A stretch of 63,660 nucleotides of DNA, taken from assembly GCA_946545645.1 (NCBI GenBank), contig CAMNNQ010000200.1, forward strand, positions 1 through 63,660, read 5' to 3'. Source of the DNA: an uncultured Clostridia bacterium (GTDB taxonomy: Bacteria; Bacillota; Clostridia; Oscillospirales; Ruminococcaceae). This document shows, piece after piece, positions 1-9,904 of this stretch. The position numbers and the translations under genes are program-made. Position 1 is the first letter of the stretch. Each line of letters opens with the position of its first letter. The notes below the pieces were generated by a model. It was not told the origin of the DNA. It searched no databases and worked only from the letters and a program-made list of their open reading frames with translations.

Positions 1-2
1 TC

Positions 3-1292
3 TTAAAATCTTACCTTGATAGCATTGGCGTGCGCAGTAAGACCTTCCTTCTCAGCTATAAGGACAATATCGTCTTTTGCTTCTCTCAGAGCATCTTCGG
101 TATAGTAGATGAAGCTTGAACGCTTCTCGAAACTGTTTACTCCAAGGGGCGAGAAGAAACGAGCCGTCCCGCTGGTCGGAAGAACATGGTTCGGACCGGC
201 ATAATAATCACCGAGAGGCTCAGGAGCATAGTCTCCGAGAAAAAGTGATCCGACATTATCCAACTGTCCGATATATTCCATAGGATTCTTAAAGAGAACT
301 TCAAGGTGTTCCGGAGCAAGGCGATTGGCTATCTCGCAGGCCTGTTCTCTTGTCCCGCAGATAATGATAGCACCGTAGTCTCTGAGTGAAGCCTCGATGA
401 TCTCTCTCCTCTCCAGATCCTTTATCTGTATACCTATTTGTTTGACAGTCTCATCCGCAACTCGCTCACTTGTAGTAATAAGTATTGCAGAGGCGAGCCT
501 GTCATGCTCTGCCTGAGACATCAGATCAGCCGCAACAAAATCCGGCTTTGCTGAATCATCAGCGACAACAAGTATCTCACTGGGGCCGGCAATCATATCT
601 ATATCCACGATACCGTAAAGCAGCTTCTTGGCAGTTGCGACATAGATATTACCGGGGCCTACTATCTTATCGACCTTAGGTATCTCTTCTGTGCCGTATG
701 CGAGAGCTGCGATCGCCTGAGCTCCGCCGGAGAGGAAAATGCGGTCAACTCCGCAGAGTGCAGCCGCAACAAGGATATCCTTATTCGGTGTGCCGTCCTT
801 GAGCGGAGGTGTAACCATTACGATCTCCTTGACACCGGCGATCTTTGCAGGGATCGCGTTCATAAGAACAGACGAGGGGTAAGCAGCCGTACCTCCCGGA
901 ACATAGAGCCCGACTCTTTCAAGACCTCTGACTCTCTGACCGAGAACTACACCGTTCTCCTTTGGGCTTATAAACGACTGTGATTTCTGTCTGTTGTGAA
1001 AATCTGAGATATTCTCGATAGCATTGAGCAAAGCATCTGTAAAAGCGGGATCTGCTTCTGTCAGAGCATCATTGATAACATCTCTCGGGACTTCATAATA
1101 CTGCGGCAGCTTGCCGTCAAATTTCTCGGTATAAGTCTTTACTGCGGCATCTCCGCCGTTTCTGACAGTTTCTATTATCTCGCTGACAACAGCAGTAACT
1201 TTCTTATCTGTCTCTCCGCTGCGTTTTTCAACTTGTTTGAAGAACTCTTCTTCATCTACACCATTAGCGTAGATCTTCTTTATCTCTATCAT
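3..1292 (-). CDS. hisD: Histidinol dehydrogenase
   Basis: Catalyses the last two steps of histidine synthesis, L-histidinol to L-histidine with two NAD. The 429-residue protein has the family's usual length. It shows the nucleotide-binding stretch LYVPGGTAAYPSS, the segment AGPSEILVVAD, and metal/catalytic residues in SQAEHDRLA, APEHLEV and AGPNHVLPT. I chose the ATG giving MIEIKKIY because GAAAGG sits just upstream; the open frame extends 13 codons further without a ribosome site. It is the last gene of hisZ-hisG-hisD in this window, 35 bases after hisG. The stop is at the window edge, so genes further downstream are not visible. Confidence 0.95.
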   Translation of the reverse strand: MIEIKKIYANGVDEEEFFKQVEKRSGETDKKVTAVVSEIIETVRNGGDAAVKTYTEKFDGKLPQYYEVPRDVINDALTEADPAFTDALLNAIENISDFHNRQKSQSFISPKENGVVLGQRVRGLERVGLYVPGGTAAYPSSVLMNAIPAKIAGVKEIVMVTPPLKDGTPNKDILVAAALCGVDRIFLSGGAQAIAALAYGTEEIPKVDKIVGPGNIYVATAKKLLYGIVDIDMIAGPSEILVVADDSAKPDFVAADLMSQAEHDRLASAILITTSERVADETVKQIGIQIKDLERREIIEASLRDYGAIIICGTREQACEIANRLAPEHLEVLFKNPMEYIGQLDNVGSLFLGDYAPEPLGDYYAGPNHVLPTSGTARFFSPLGVNSFEKRSSFIYYTEDALREAKDDIVLIAEKEGLTAHANAIKVRF

Positions 1293-1327
1293 ATAGATCA
1301 ACCTTTCAAGTAAAATTGTCTCTGATA

Positions 1328-1957
1328 TCAAAGCGTGTTTTCGATAAGAGCGACCAGCCTTTCAATCTCATCCTGGCGCAATTTCATACTTACCGTATTA
1401 ACAATAAGTCTGGCCGACACAGGGACGATATCTTCAATTACTTCAAGTCCGTTCTCTTTGAGAGTAGTACCTGTCTCAACGATATCGACAATACCGTCTG
1501 CAAGCTCCAGCAGCGGAGCAAGCTCAACAGATCCCTCAATCTTGACGATGTCTACATCCATACCTTTGCTCTCAAAATAAGTACGGGTAATGTTAGGATA
1601 TTTTGTTGCGACGGTCTTGACCTTATATCCGCCGTAAAATGACGAACCCTTCTTCGTTGCAAGAGCAAATCTGCATTTACCGAATCCAAGATCGACAAGC
1701 TCGAAAAATGTTCCTTGCATCTCCATTATGGTATCCTTACCGACGACACCGAGATCACACACTCCGTGTTCAACATAAGTGATAACATCGTTTGCTTTTG
1801 CGAGCACTACTTCAAGATTACCGTCGGGGACAGGGAGGATCAGTTTCCTGCCCTTATCTCTGACTGCTGAGCAGTCAAAGCCTATCTTTTCAAGCAATCC
1901 GACTGTGTCTTTTTCCAATCTGCCCTTAGTAAGGGCTATCCTAAGTGGTTTATTCAT
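1328..1957 (-). CDS. hisG: ATP phosphoribosyltransferase, short form, catalytic subunit
   Basis: First committed step of histidine synthesis: ATP plus PRPP gives phosphoribosyl-ATP. At 209 residues it is the short HisG, which lacks the C-terminal feedback domain and needs HisZ. The family signature is visible as ELADGIVDIVETGTTL, and the N-terminus ALTKGRLEKD is typical. The partner hisZ lies directly upstream, 14 bases away, which supports a hetero-octameric HisG-HisZ enzyme. Start ATG at 1957 is preceded by a GGAGGAT ribosome site. Confidence 0.95.
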   Translation of the reverse strand: MNKPLRIALTKGRLEKDTVGLLEKIGFDCSAVRDKGRKLILPVPDGNLEVVLAKANDVITYVEHGVCDLGVVGKDTIMEMQGTFFELVDLGFGKCRFALATKKGSSFYGGYKVKTVATKYPNITRTYFESKGMDVDIVKIEGSVELAPLLELADGIVDIVETGTTLKENGLEVIEDIVPVSARLIVNTVSMKLRQDEIERLVALIENTL

Positions 1958-1971
1958 AGTATCCTCCGCCC

Positions 1972-3171
1972 TTACAGTTCGATCTTTTCGACCTCGGAAC
2001 CGATCCTGTAGATCAGTCCGATACCGCGTTTTACAGCATATTCCCTGGTTGCTTCAAATGTTTTATGAACGCCGATCTCGATCTTCATACCCTGACCGAT
2101 CAACTCCTTAGCAAGAGCGACGGCCTCAGCAGAACGACCTGCCTCAGCAAAAACAATGCAATCAGGATCCTTGATCTCAGGGGCAAGAGAATTTCTGCGA
2201 AGATAATTAGCAACATCGTCGCAGTTGACGCCAAAACCAATCGCAGGGCAAGGCCTCCCGAACTCGCTGAGCAGTCCGTCATACCTACCTCCCTTGAGCA
2301 CGGCCTGCCCGACACCGGAGAGATATCCCTTGAAAACTATTCCTGTATAATAGTCTGCATGGCTGACAATACCAAGATCAACTGATATCTTTCCGCCATA
2401 GCCAAGCTCACAGAGCTTAAGGTAGACATCTTTAAGATGTTCAAGTATCGGGTCAGTCTTTTCGTCTGTAAAAAGCTCTGCTGCTTTCTCAAAAACCTCG
2501 ACTCCGCCGAAAAGCCTGGGAAGCATTTTAAGTGCCGCAGTTACGGGAGTAGACCCGATACTGTCAAGCATATCGTTAAGCGCAGGATAATTCTTTACAG
2601 AGATCAGAAGCCTTATTTCCTCTCGTGTGCTCTCATCAACATCGAGTCTTGCAACAAGCTCCTTGAAATAGCCTATATCACCGATCTCAAATCTGAAATT
2701 ATCGCGGTCGAACTGCTCCAAAGAACCAAGCCCAAGGCAAAGAGCCTCATAATCAGCTCTTTCTGTATCTTCTCCGCCTATAAGCTCTATACCGGCTTGA
2801 GCGATCTCATCAGATCTGCCTTTCAGCAGAGCGTTGTTCTCATAAACAGGCTGATTATAGTAAAGTCTTAAAGGAAGAACAGCAGAGGCAAGCCGCGTCG
2901 AAGCAAGCCGGGCTATCGGGACTGTTGAATCAGGTCTGAGAACGATAAGCCTTCCTTTGGAATCAGTCAATTTATACATTATCTCCTGCCTGAAATGTCG
3001 GCAGCTCCCGCTGAAAAGATCATAGAATTCTATTCCCGGAGTAACTACTTCGCTGTATCCAAAATCAGTGAATAGCTTACCAAGCTTGCTTTCTACTGCT
3101 CTTCTTGCAAGGCAATCATTAAATAGGAGGTCTCGTGTTCCCTCCGGAGTTATAAGATCATTCTTTTTCAT
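1972..3171 (-). CDS. hisZ: ATP phosphoribosyltransferase regulatory subunit
   Basis: HisZ is a paralogue of histidyl-tRNA synthetase that has lost aminoacylation and serves as regulatory partner of short HisG. The class II synthetase core is recognisable: PEGTRDLLF near the start, motif-2-like RQEIMYKLTDSKGRLIVLRPD, and a motif-3-like GGRYDGLLSEFGRPCPAIGFG. At about 399 residues it has the usual HisZ length, shorter than HisS, and sits next to hisG rather than alone. Two tandem ATGs occur; the second (3171) is better spaced from AGGAG. It is the first gene behind the promoter at 3233-3261. Confidence 0.92.
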   Translation of the reverse strand: MKKNDLITPEGTRDLLFNDCLARRAVESKLGKLFTDFGYSEVVTPGIEFYDLFSGSCRHFRQEIMYKLTDSKGRLIVLRPDSTVPIARLASTRLASAVLPLRLYYNQPVYENNALLKGRSDEIAQAGIELIGGEDTERADYEALCLGLGSLEQFDRDNFRFEIGDIGYFKELVARLDVDESTREEIRLLISVKNYPALNDMLDSIGSTPVTAALKMLPRLFGGVEVFEKAAELFTDEKTDPILEHLKDVYLKLCELGYGGKISVDLGIVSHADYYTGIVFKGYLSGVGQAVLKGGRYDGLLSEFGRPCPAIGFGVNCDDVANYLRRNSLAPEIKDPDCIVFAEAGRSAEAVALAKELIGQGMKIEIGVHKTFEATREYAVKRGIGLIYRIGSEVEKIEL

Positions 3172-3232
3172 CATTATCTCCTGCGATTTAGCGTATTAAA
3201 GTGATAGCATATTATCATATTACTATGATATT

Positions 3233-3261
3233 ATAATAACATACACTAGATACATTGTCAA
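3233..3261 (-). promoter_or_regulatory. Sigma-A promoter for hisZGD
   Basis: On the minus strand TTGACA (3256-3261) is followed after 17 bases by TATTAT (3233-3238); an overlapping TATAAT lies 3 bases further. It sits in the gap between polC and hisZ, so the his genes can be transcribed apart from the polC operon. I see no terminator between polC and this promoter. Confidence 0.7.
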
Positions 3262-3287
3262 TATCAGCGATGTATTTTCGAACATTT

Positions 3288-6200
3288 TTACAATGAAAAC
3301 AGAGTGATTTGATTAGTTTTAGGCAAATCACCGAAAGCATTGTTTCTTTCAAGCGTTTCAATAACGCTTTTTGTAACACCGCTCTGGAGCTGAAATTCCT
3401 CTATAGATATAAAGTCATTCTTTTCTGCTTTTTCATAAAGCAGCTTAGCAGCATTGACACCGACACCTGAAAGAGCGCAGAACGGCAACCTGAGCTTTCC
3501 GTCCTCAATACGATAGATAGTCGCATGGGATTTGAAAACATTTACCGGCAGAAATTCAAAGCCTCTGCTCACCATTTCATACGTCAGCATAAGAGTTTCA
3601 AGTATACCTTCTTCTTTGTCGGAAAGATCGTCCTTGTGTTTATTGTTCAGTTCCTGGATACGTTCATAGATATGATGCTTACCTTTAACGGCTGTCTCAG
3701 CTTCAAAATCCTCGCCTCTGACAGTAAACAAAGCTGCATAGAATACCAAAGGCCGATATATCTTGAACCAGCAGAGCTTGATAGCTGAAGTGACATAAGC
3801 AGCTGCGTGCGCCTTCGGGAACATATATTTGATCTTCATACAAGAATCGATATACCATTGAGGTACACCGTGATCCAACATATCCTGCTGGATCTCCGGC
3901 TTCAGTTCTTTTGGAGCCTTTCCTTTTCTTGTAAACTCCATTATTTTAAAGGACAGGCCTTTATCCATCCCGTGATAGATCAGATATGTCATAATGGAGT
4001 CACGGGTGCCGATAACATCAGATATAGTGCAGGTCCCGTTATGTATAAGTTCCTGCGCATTACCGAGCCATACATCTGTTCCGTGGGAAAGTCCTGAGAT
4101 CTGGAGAAGGTCACTGAAATTTTTAGGTTTAGCCTCAAGAAGCATCCCGCAAACGAAATTCGTTCCCATTTCAGGTATGCCCAATGTTCCTGTAGGCCAA
4201 CCAAGCTCATCTTTAGTCACACCTAAAGCATCCGGAGAAGTAAAAAGACTGTAGACCTTTTCATCGGACATGGGAATATCAAGGATATTGAGCCCGGACA
4301 TATCTTCAAGATACTTGTATATTGTCGGGACATCATGGCCAAGCTCATCAAGTTTGAGTATCGTATCATGGAGAGAATGGAAGTCAAAATGTGTCGTTAC
4401 AACATCAGAATCAGCTTTCTCGGCAGGATGCTGAACAGGCGTGAAATCATAGACCTCGTAATCAGAAGGTATAACTACCATTCCTCCCGGATGCTGACCG
4501 GTTGTCCTTTTAACATTCATGCAGCCGTTGGCAAGCCTTTGCTTTTCAGCATTATTAGCTGTCCTGTTACGCTCCTCAAGATATTTAAGAGCATAGCCGT
4601 AAGCGGTCTTCTCAGCGACACCGGAGATAGTGCCCGCCTTGAAAACGTGGTCCGAACCAAAAAGCTCTTCTGTATATCTATGAGCATTAGACTGATAATC
4701 TCCGGAGAAGTTCAGGTCTATATCAGGAGCTTTATCTCCATGGAATCCGAGGAACGTCTCAAAAGGAATATCATGGCCGTCTCTGTGAAGAGACGCTCCG
4801 CATTTCGGGCAGTTCTTTTCGGGAAGGTCATAGCCTGAGCCCACAGAACCGTCTGTAATGAATTCGCTGTAACGGCACTTTTTGCAGACATAGTGCGGCA
4901 TCAGCGGATTGACTTCGGAAATACCTGACATCGAAGCAACGAATGACGAGCCGACAGAGCCTCTAGAACCGACCTGATAACCGTGCTCGACAGAATTCTT
5001 AACAAGCTTCTGAGAGATCATATAAAGAACAGCAAATCCGTGCTTTATGATCGATTCAAGCTCCCTGTTCAGTCTGTCGTAAACGATCGGCGGGATATGC
5101 TCCTTAAAAGGTTCATTTATCCCCTCATCACCTTCAGGTATAACGATAGACTCAGGGTCGCAGTCTCCGTAGATCGAGCAGGCTTTTTTCCAGCAGATTA
5201 CCTGGAGCTCACGAACAGCGCCTTCGATAAAAGGTGTATAAGTACCATTAGGAAATGCCTTGAGATCCGCATCGATCATATCGGCAAACCTGTTGGTATT
5301 AGTTACAACAACTTCAAAAGCCTTATCTTTGCCCAAATACGAAAGCTCTTTGAGCATTGTATCAGTAGTTTTGAAATACAGCGGGGGCTGACGGTCTGCA
5401 TCGGCAAATTTTTGAGAAGCGAGTAGTATCGCTCTGAACTGTGCATCGCGCTTATCGAGGAAGTGTATGTCGCCGGTCGCACAAACAGGTATCCCCATCT
5501 CATCACCCAGCTTCACAACAAAACGGTTTATGTCCTTTACCTGCTCTTCATTATTGATATTGGTATAGGGCTCTCTTTCCGAAAGGATCATAAACATATT
5601 ATTCCCCTGGGGCTGGATCTCAAGATAATCATAGAAAGAAGCTATCTGCTTGATAGTCTCGATCGACTCTCCTCTGAGATATGCCTGTATGAGCTCTCCG
5701 CTCTCACAGGCGCTGCCGACTATAAGCCCCTCTCTGTGCTTTACTAGCTCCGATTTAGGTATCCTCGGGCGGCGCTTGAAATAATCCAGATTAGACATTG
5801 AAATGAGCTTATACAGATTTTTCAGACCTGTATTGTTTCTAACAAGAATGATCTGATGATATGACGGGAGCTCCTTGACTTTATCTGTCGGAGCAAGAAG
5901 AGAGTTGAGCATATCGACAGATACTCTCAGCAAGGGGTACTGCTCTATAAGTGTCCTCGCAAAACGGATAAAGATCTCTCCGAGAACACGGGAATCATCG
6001 CTGCCGCGATGATGATTGAAGCTCAGGCCATAATGATCGGCAACATAATTCAGCTTATGTTTTTCAAGATCCGGGAGCATAAGTCTGCTCATAGGAAGAG
6101 TATCGATAAATGAATATTTTAACTTGCATTTGCATCTTTTCATAGCTTCATTTAGAAACTCTGTATCGAATTTCGCATTATGAGCTATGAGAACAGGCTT

Positions 6201-7748
6201 ATCACCGCAGAATTCAAGAAAAGCCTTTACAGCCTCTTCTTCGGAAGCCGCACCGCAAAGCATCTCGTCAGTAATATTGGTAAGATCTTTTATAAAATCT
6301 GTCAGAGGCTCATGAGGGTCGATCAGCATATCAAAGCTGTCGATTATCTCCAAGCCGCGGATCTTGACCGCGCCGATCTCAATGATCTTATCTTTATCAG
6401 GATAAGTCCCTGTAGTTTCAAGGTCAAAGGCGATAAGCTCATCTGTCAGAAGGCGTTTATCTATACCGTATAAAATATTGACATCATTATTGACTTCATA
6501 AGCCTCAATGCCATATATAACCTTAAAATCGCCGCCGGATTTTCTGATGTCATTGACTGCACCTCCGGCATCAGGATATCCCTGAACAACACCGTGATCT
6601 GTTATTGCGATCGCTTTGTGTCCCCAATCAAAAGCTCTTTTTACCAGCTTATCGGCGGGAGCCAAAGCATCAAGAGCAGACATATTCGTGTGACAATGAA
6701 GCTCTACTCGCTTTTTCTCGCAGGTATCCTTTATTTTTTCCTGCTTCACAAGCATAATGTTTTTCGGTTCAAAATATAACATTCCGTCATATTTATCGAG
6801 AGCAAATTTACCGGTTGTAATAATAGTTGCTCCGACCTTGAGCTTATCAAGCATCGCTTCAAGTTCCTCTTTGCTCAGCTGCTTATTAAAGCGAGAACGT
6901 TTTGAGCCCAGCATTTTCATCTGGCAGGAATTGGTGAAATCGGTGAAGTATAAAGTTGCAATCTTCATCTCACCGCTCTTAGAATCCTTTGATTCTGCCG
7001 AGAAGATCTCGCCCCAGACAGTATACTCTGTATCTGATTCCTCGTCAGGCAGCAGACGCATTTCTGTTACTTCTATATCAGCAGAGATCGGAGCCCCTTT
7101 CAGAACGACAGCTTCATCAGCAAGCAAGCCAAGTCTGGTAAAATCGACCTTGGCCTGTCTGAACTCATGCTGGACAGCCTGTTCGCTGCTTTTTGCAGCC
7201 TGCGGCGCGGGTGTTTCCGCCTTCGGGAGCGAATTATAGTAATCATCATAGATCCTGCCCAGTTCATCATCAGTCATTTCAGTTACACCGCAGAACTCGA
7301 TCCCGACTTCTCTTGAGAACAGCTCGACTACAAGCCGCCTGAAAATGCCGGCAAAATCGGCCTTTTCCAGAATGTCTCTTCCACCTCTTACCAGCGTTAT
7401 CCTGAAAACAGCACCATCAAATTCAGCCTTAGAGCCTTCAAAATATCCGTTAACGACCGAACAGCGGCTCCTCATATACTCAACCAGCTCCGGGAAATAA
7501 TCTGCTGTCAGCTTGTCCGGAGTATACTTGCATCTGATAGTAACAGCTCTAACTCCCAGTGCCTGCGCCAGTTTATACTCGCATTCTCTGACCTCAGCAA
7601 ACTTTACCGGAACATCAAGGCGAACTGTCACTTCTATATTCTTTCCGCCCTCATCATACGTCAGCTTGAGCACAGACCCGTTCTCCAAAGACCGAGGTAT
7701 GAGCTTTTCATATTTCTCAAACAATTCGCTAAAACTATATGTATTCAT
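3288..7748 (-). CDS. polC: DNA polymerase III alpha subunit, PolC type
   Basis: Replicative polymerase of low-GC Gram-positives, with polymerase and proofreading exonuclease in one chain. Length 1486 residues is usual for PolC. Visible domains in order: an N-terminal region, an OB fold around 220-340, a PHP domain beginning ELHCHTN near 350 and split by the exonuclease, the exonuclease with DLETTG (DEDD family) and a late HHRGSDD-type end, a CxxC-CxxC zinc site (CKKCRY, CPKCGA), and the polymerase palm with DIDLNFSGDYQ. It is the last gene of the pyrH operon, 9 bases after ispG. The closely related DnaE lacks the internal exonuclease, so the assignment is firm. Confidence 0.97.
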   Translation of the reverse strand: MNTYSFSELFEKYEKLIPRSLENGSVLKLTYDEGGKNIEVTVRLDVPVKFAEVRECEYKLAQALGVRAVTIRCKYTPDKLTADYFPELVEYMRSRCSVVNGYFEGSKAEFDGAVFRITLVRGGRDILEKADFAGIFRRLVVELFSREVGIEFCGVTEMTDDELGRIYDDYYNSLPKAETPAPQAAKSSEQAVQHEFRQAKVDFTRLGLLADEAVVLKGAPISADIEVTEMRLLPDEESDTEYTVWGEIFSAESKDSKSGEMKIATLYFTDFTNSCQMKMLGSKRSRFNKQLSKEELEAMLDKLKVGATIITTGKFALDKYDGMLYFEPKNIMLVKQEKIKDTCEKKRVELHCHTNMSALDALAPADKLVKRAFDWGHKAIAITDHGVVQGYPDAGGAVNDIRKSGGDFKVIYGIEAYEVNNDVNILYGIDKRLLTDELIAFDLETTGTYPDKDKIIEIGAVKIRGLEIIDSFDMLIDPHEPLTDFIKDLTNITDEMLCGAASEEEAVKAFLEFCGDKPVLIAHNAKFDTEFLNEAMKRCKCKLKYSFIDTLPMSRLMLPDLEKHKLNYVADHYGLSFNHHRGSDDSRVLGEIFIRFARTLIEQYPLLRVSVDMLNSLLAPTDKVKELPSYHQIILVRNNTGLKNLYKLISMSNLDYFKRRPRIPKSELVKHREGLIVGSACESGELIQAYLRGESIETIKQIASFYDYLEIQPQGNNMFMILSEREPYTNINNEEQVKDINRFVVKLGDEMGIPVCATGDIHFLDKRDAQFRAILLASQKFADADRQPPLYFKTTDTMLKELSYLGKDKAFEVVVTNTNRFADMIDADLKAFPNGTYTPFIEGAVRELQVICWKKACSIYGDCDPESIVIPEGDEGINEPFKEHIPPIVYDRLNRELESIIKHGFAVLYMISQKLVKNSVEHGYQVGSRGSVGSSFVASMSGISEVNPLMPHYVCKKCRYSEFITDGSVGSGYDLPEKNCPKCGASLHRDGHDIPFETFLGFHGDKAPDIDLNFSGDYQSNAHRYTEELFGSDHVFKAGTISGVAEKTAYGYALKYLEERNRTANNAEKQRLANGCMNVKRTTGQHPGGMVVIPSDYEVYDFTPVQHPAEKADSDVVTTHFDFHSLHDTILKLDELGHDVPTIYKYLEDMSGLNILDIPMSDEKVYSLFTSPDALGVTKDELGWPTGTLGIPEMGTNFVCGMLLEAKPKNFSDLLQISGLSHGTDVWLGNAQELIHNGTCTISDVIGTRDSIMTYLIYHGMDKGLSFKIMEFTRKGKAPKELKPEIQQDMLDHGVPQWYIDSCMKIKYMFPKAHAAAYVTSAIKLCWFKIYRPLVFYAALFTVRGEDFEAETAVKGKHHIYERIQELNNKHKDDLSDKEEGILETLMLTYEMVSRGFEFLPVNVFKSHATIYRIEDGKLRLPFCALSGVGVNAAKLLYEKAEKNDFISIEEFQLQSGVTKSVIETLERNNAFGDLPKTNQITLFSL

Positions 7749-7757
7749 CTTTCATCC

Positions 7758-8798
7758 TTAAAGTTTATTTATCTCATCCAGCAAAGCAGCAAGCGCCTCG
7801 CTTTCTTCAACTCTCCTGAGCTGTTTTCCCTTAGAAAACAGGACAGCGCAACCGTCCCCTCCGGCAATACCTATGTCAGCGTTTCCGGATTCACCGATGC
7901 CGTTTACAACGCAGCCCATTACTGCAACAGTTATATCCTTGTCTATATCTTTTGTTGCTTCTTCGACTCTCCCCGCCAGACCGATCAGATCTATCTTAGT
8001 TCTGCCGCAGGTCGGACAGGATACTATCCTGACACCTTTGCCCTTACCGATAGCCTTGAGGATATCCTTGGCGGCATATATCTCATTTATAGGGTCATCA
8101 GTAAGTGATACTCTGATAGTTTCGCCTATGCCGTCACATAGAAGAGAGCCTATTCCTACAGCCGATTTGATTATTCCCATACGTTTTGTGCCGGCTTCAG
8201 TTACCCCAAGATGAAGAGGATAGCTGCACTGCCCGGCTAATAGCCTGTAAGCTGCGATCATAGTCGAAACATCGGAAGACTTTAGTGAGATAACGATATC
8301 CTCAAAATCGCATTGTTCAAGGATATTGATATGTCTCATAGCACTCTCGACCAGCGCCTCAGGCGCAGGCCTTCCGTATTTTGCAAGCAAGTCTTTCTCA
8401 AGTGAACCGCCGTTGACACCTATCCTTATAGGAATACCCCTGCTTTTACAAGCCTTGACGACTTCCCGGACCTTACCCATATCACCGATATTTCCGGGGT
8501 TTATCCTGATCTTATCGACACCTGCTTCCGCAGCGGCAACAGCCAGACGATAGTCAAAATGAATATCAGCGACCAATGGAATTGTTATCTTTTCCTTGAT
8601 AGCCGGAATCAGACGAACAGCCTCCTTGTTCGGGATCGCAGCCCTGATGATCTCACATCCGGCCTTTTCAAGCTCGACGGCCTGTCTTACATTACCTTCG
8701 ATATCTTCCGCAGGAATATTTAGCATCGACTGGATAAATATTTTATTACCGTCAAGCAACAGATCTCCTACCTTGACAGCTCTGACTTTTCTTTTCAT
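7758..8798 (-). CDS. ispG: 4-hydroxy-3-methylbut-2-enyl diphosphate synthase (flavodoxin/ferredoxin)
   Basis: Iron-sulphur enzyme of the MEP isoprenoid pathway, converting methylerythritol cyclodiphosphate to HMBPP. About 346 residues, the short bacterial form. The 4Fe-4S ligands are in SCPTCGRTKID and in GCVVNGIGES, the classic C-terminal motif. I chose ATG 8798 (MKRKVRAV), spaced 8 bases from GAGG; a GTG three codons earlier overlaps the ribosome site. It sits between rseP and polC, with dxr two genes upstream, so two MEP enzymes share the operon. Confidence 0.95.
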   Translation of the reverse strand: MKRKVRAVKVGDLLLDGNKIFIQSMLNIPAEDIEGNVRQAVELEKAGCEIIRAAIPNKEAVRLIPAIKEKITIPLVADIHFDYRLAVAAAEAGVDKIRINPGNIGDMGKVREVVKACKSRGIPIRIGVNGGSLEKDLLAKYGRPAPEALVESAMRHINILEQCDFEDIVISLKSSDVSTMIAAYRLLAGQCSYPLHLGVTEAGTKRMGIIKSAVGIGSLLCDGIGETIRVSLTDDPINEIYAAKDILKAIGKGKGVRIVSCPTCGRTKIDLIGLAGRVEEATKDIDKDITVAVMGCVVNGIGESGNADIGIAGGDGCAVLFSKGKQLRRVEESEALAALLDEINKL

Positions 8799-8811
8799 AT
8801 CGTTCACCTCA

Positions 8812-9879
8812 TCAGAACAGTTTCAAAACATCGCTTACGGTAATAACGGCCATAAGCAACAGCATTGCAGCAAGACCGATAAAATGCACCATACCCTCTT
8901 TTTCGGGCGGAACTGGTTTACCTCTGATCGCTTCGATTATAAGGAAAATAAGCCTTCCGCCGTCCAGTGCGGGAAGCGGCAGCAGATTGAAAAGACCAAT
9001 GTTTATCGTCAGGAACGCAGCCAGTGAGATAAGCTGCTCAAATAGGCCCTTCCAGTCGATACCTTTTTCCGTATTCGTCTCGTTTTCTATTACATCTCCG
9101 ATAACATCAACAATCCCGACAGGGCCTGACAGATCGCGTATCGAATACTTCCCTCTTATCAGATCAATAAGTGTTATATAGATAAGTCTGCCGTCAGTGA
9201 CAGTATGCCTGAATGCATAAGAAGTCACAGAAAAGAAATTAGCATCCTCCGGCTTGACGAAGAAATCAATGTGCATCTTATCATCCTTGACATCAAATGC
9301 AACATCTTTCAGCTCGACCTTTTCGCCGTTTCGGATAACTACCATATCGAAGACACTATCGCTGTCATTCTGGAACTGATAGCTCAGATCCATATCTGTA
9401 AATATATGCATTCCGTTTACACTGACGATCTCGTCCCCGACTTCAAGGCCGGTAACGTGTGACCTGGCATTCTCGTTATCAAATTTTGAAACTGTGGTTG
9501 AGGTAATGGGAGCAGTGATGACCGTATAAATAACAAGAAGCAGGAAGCCGAGAATAAGATTCATAACTATTCCTGCAAGAACTATCATTACTCTCCTTGA
9601 AACAGGTTTCTTATTGAAAGATCGATCGTCATCAGACTCCGAATCCTCACCCTCCATAGCGCAGTATCCGCCGACAGGGAACACTCTCCATGAATAAAGA
9701 GTCTCACCCTTTTGTTTCTTGATTATTGCGGGACCCATTCCGATGGAAAACTCGTTGACTTTTACTCCGCAGAGCTTGGCCACGATAAAATGCCCCAGCT
9801 CATGTATAACGATTATGCATTGAAAAATCAGGATAGCAACTAGTATCCTTAGCAGCACCGCTGCAAAATTGAGTACCAT
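8812..9879 (-). CDS. rseP: Site-2 intramembrane zinc metalloprotease RseP/RasP
   Basis: Membrane protease that cleaves anti-sigma factors, signal peptide remnants and similar substrates within the bilayer. The zinc motif HELGH is at residues 26-30 in the first membrane segment. A PDZ domain follows at about 130-220 (GLEVGDEIVSVNG). The third catalytic residue is in NLLPLPALDGGR, and further membrane segments close the protein. At 355 residues it is normal for Firmicutes RasP. It stands between dxr and ispG, the usual Firmicutes position. Confidence 0.94.
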   Translation of the reverse strand: MVLNFAAVLLRILVAILIFQCIIVIHELGHFIVAKLCGVKVNEFSIGMGPAIIKKQKGETLYSWRVFPVGGYCAMEGEDSESDDDRSFNKKPVSRRVMIVLAGIVMNLILGFLLLVIYTVITAPITSTTVSKFDNENARSHVTGLEVGDEIVSVNGMHIFTDMDLSYQFQNDSDSVFDMVVIRNGEKVELKDVAFDVKDDKMHIDFFVKPEDANFFSVTSYAFRHTVTDGRLIYITLIDLIRGKYSIRDLSGPVGIVDVIGDVIENETNTEKGIDWKGLFEQLISLAAFLTINIGLFNLLPLPALDGGRLIFLIIEAIRGKPVPPEKEGMVHFIGLAAMLLLMAVITVSDVLKLF

Positions 9880-9904
9880 GGTATTGTTTCTCCTTTACTT
9901 CGGA

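Noticed and set aside
3-1331. Longer N-terminus of HisD
   Set aside because: The 13 extra codons do not match the family and lack a ribosome site; the internal ATG at 1292 has one.
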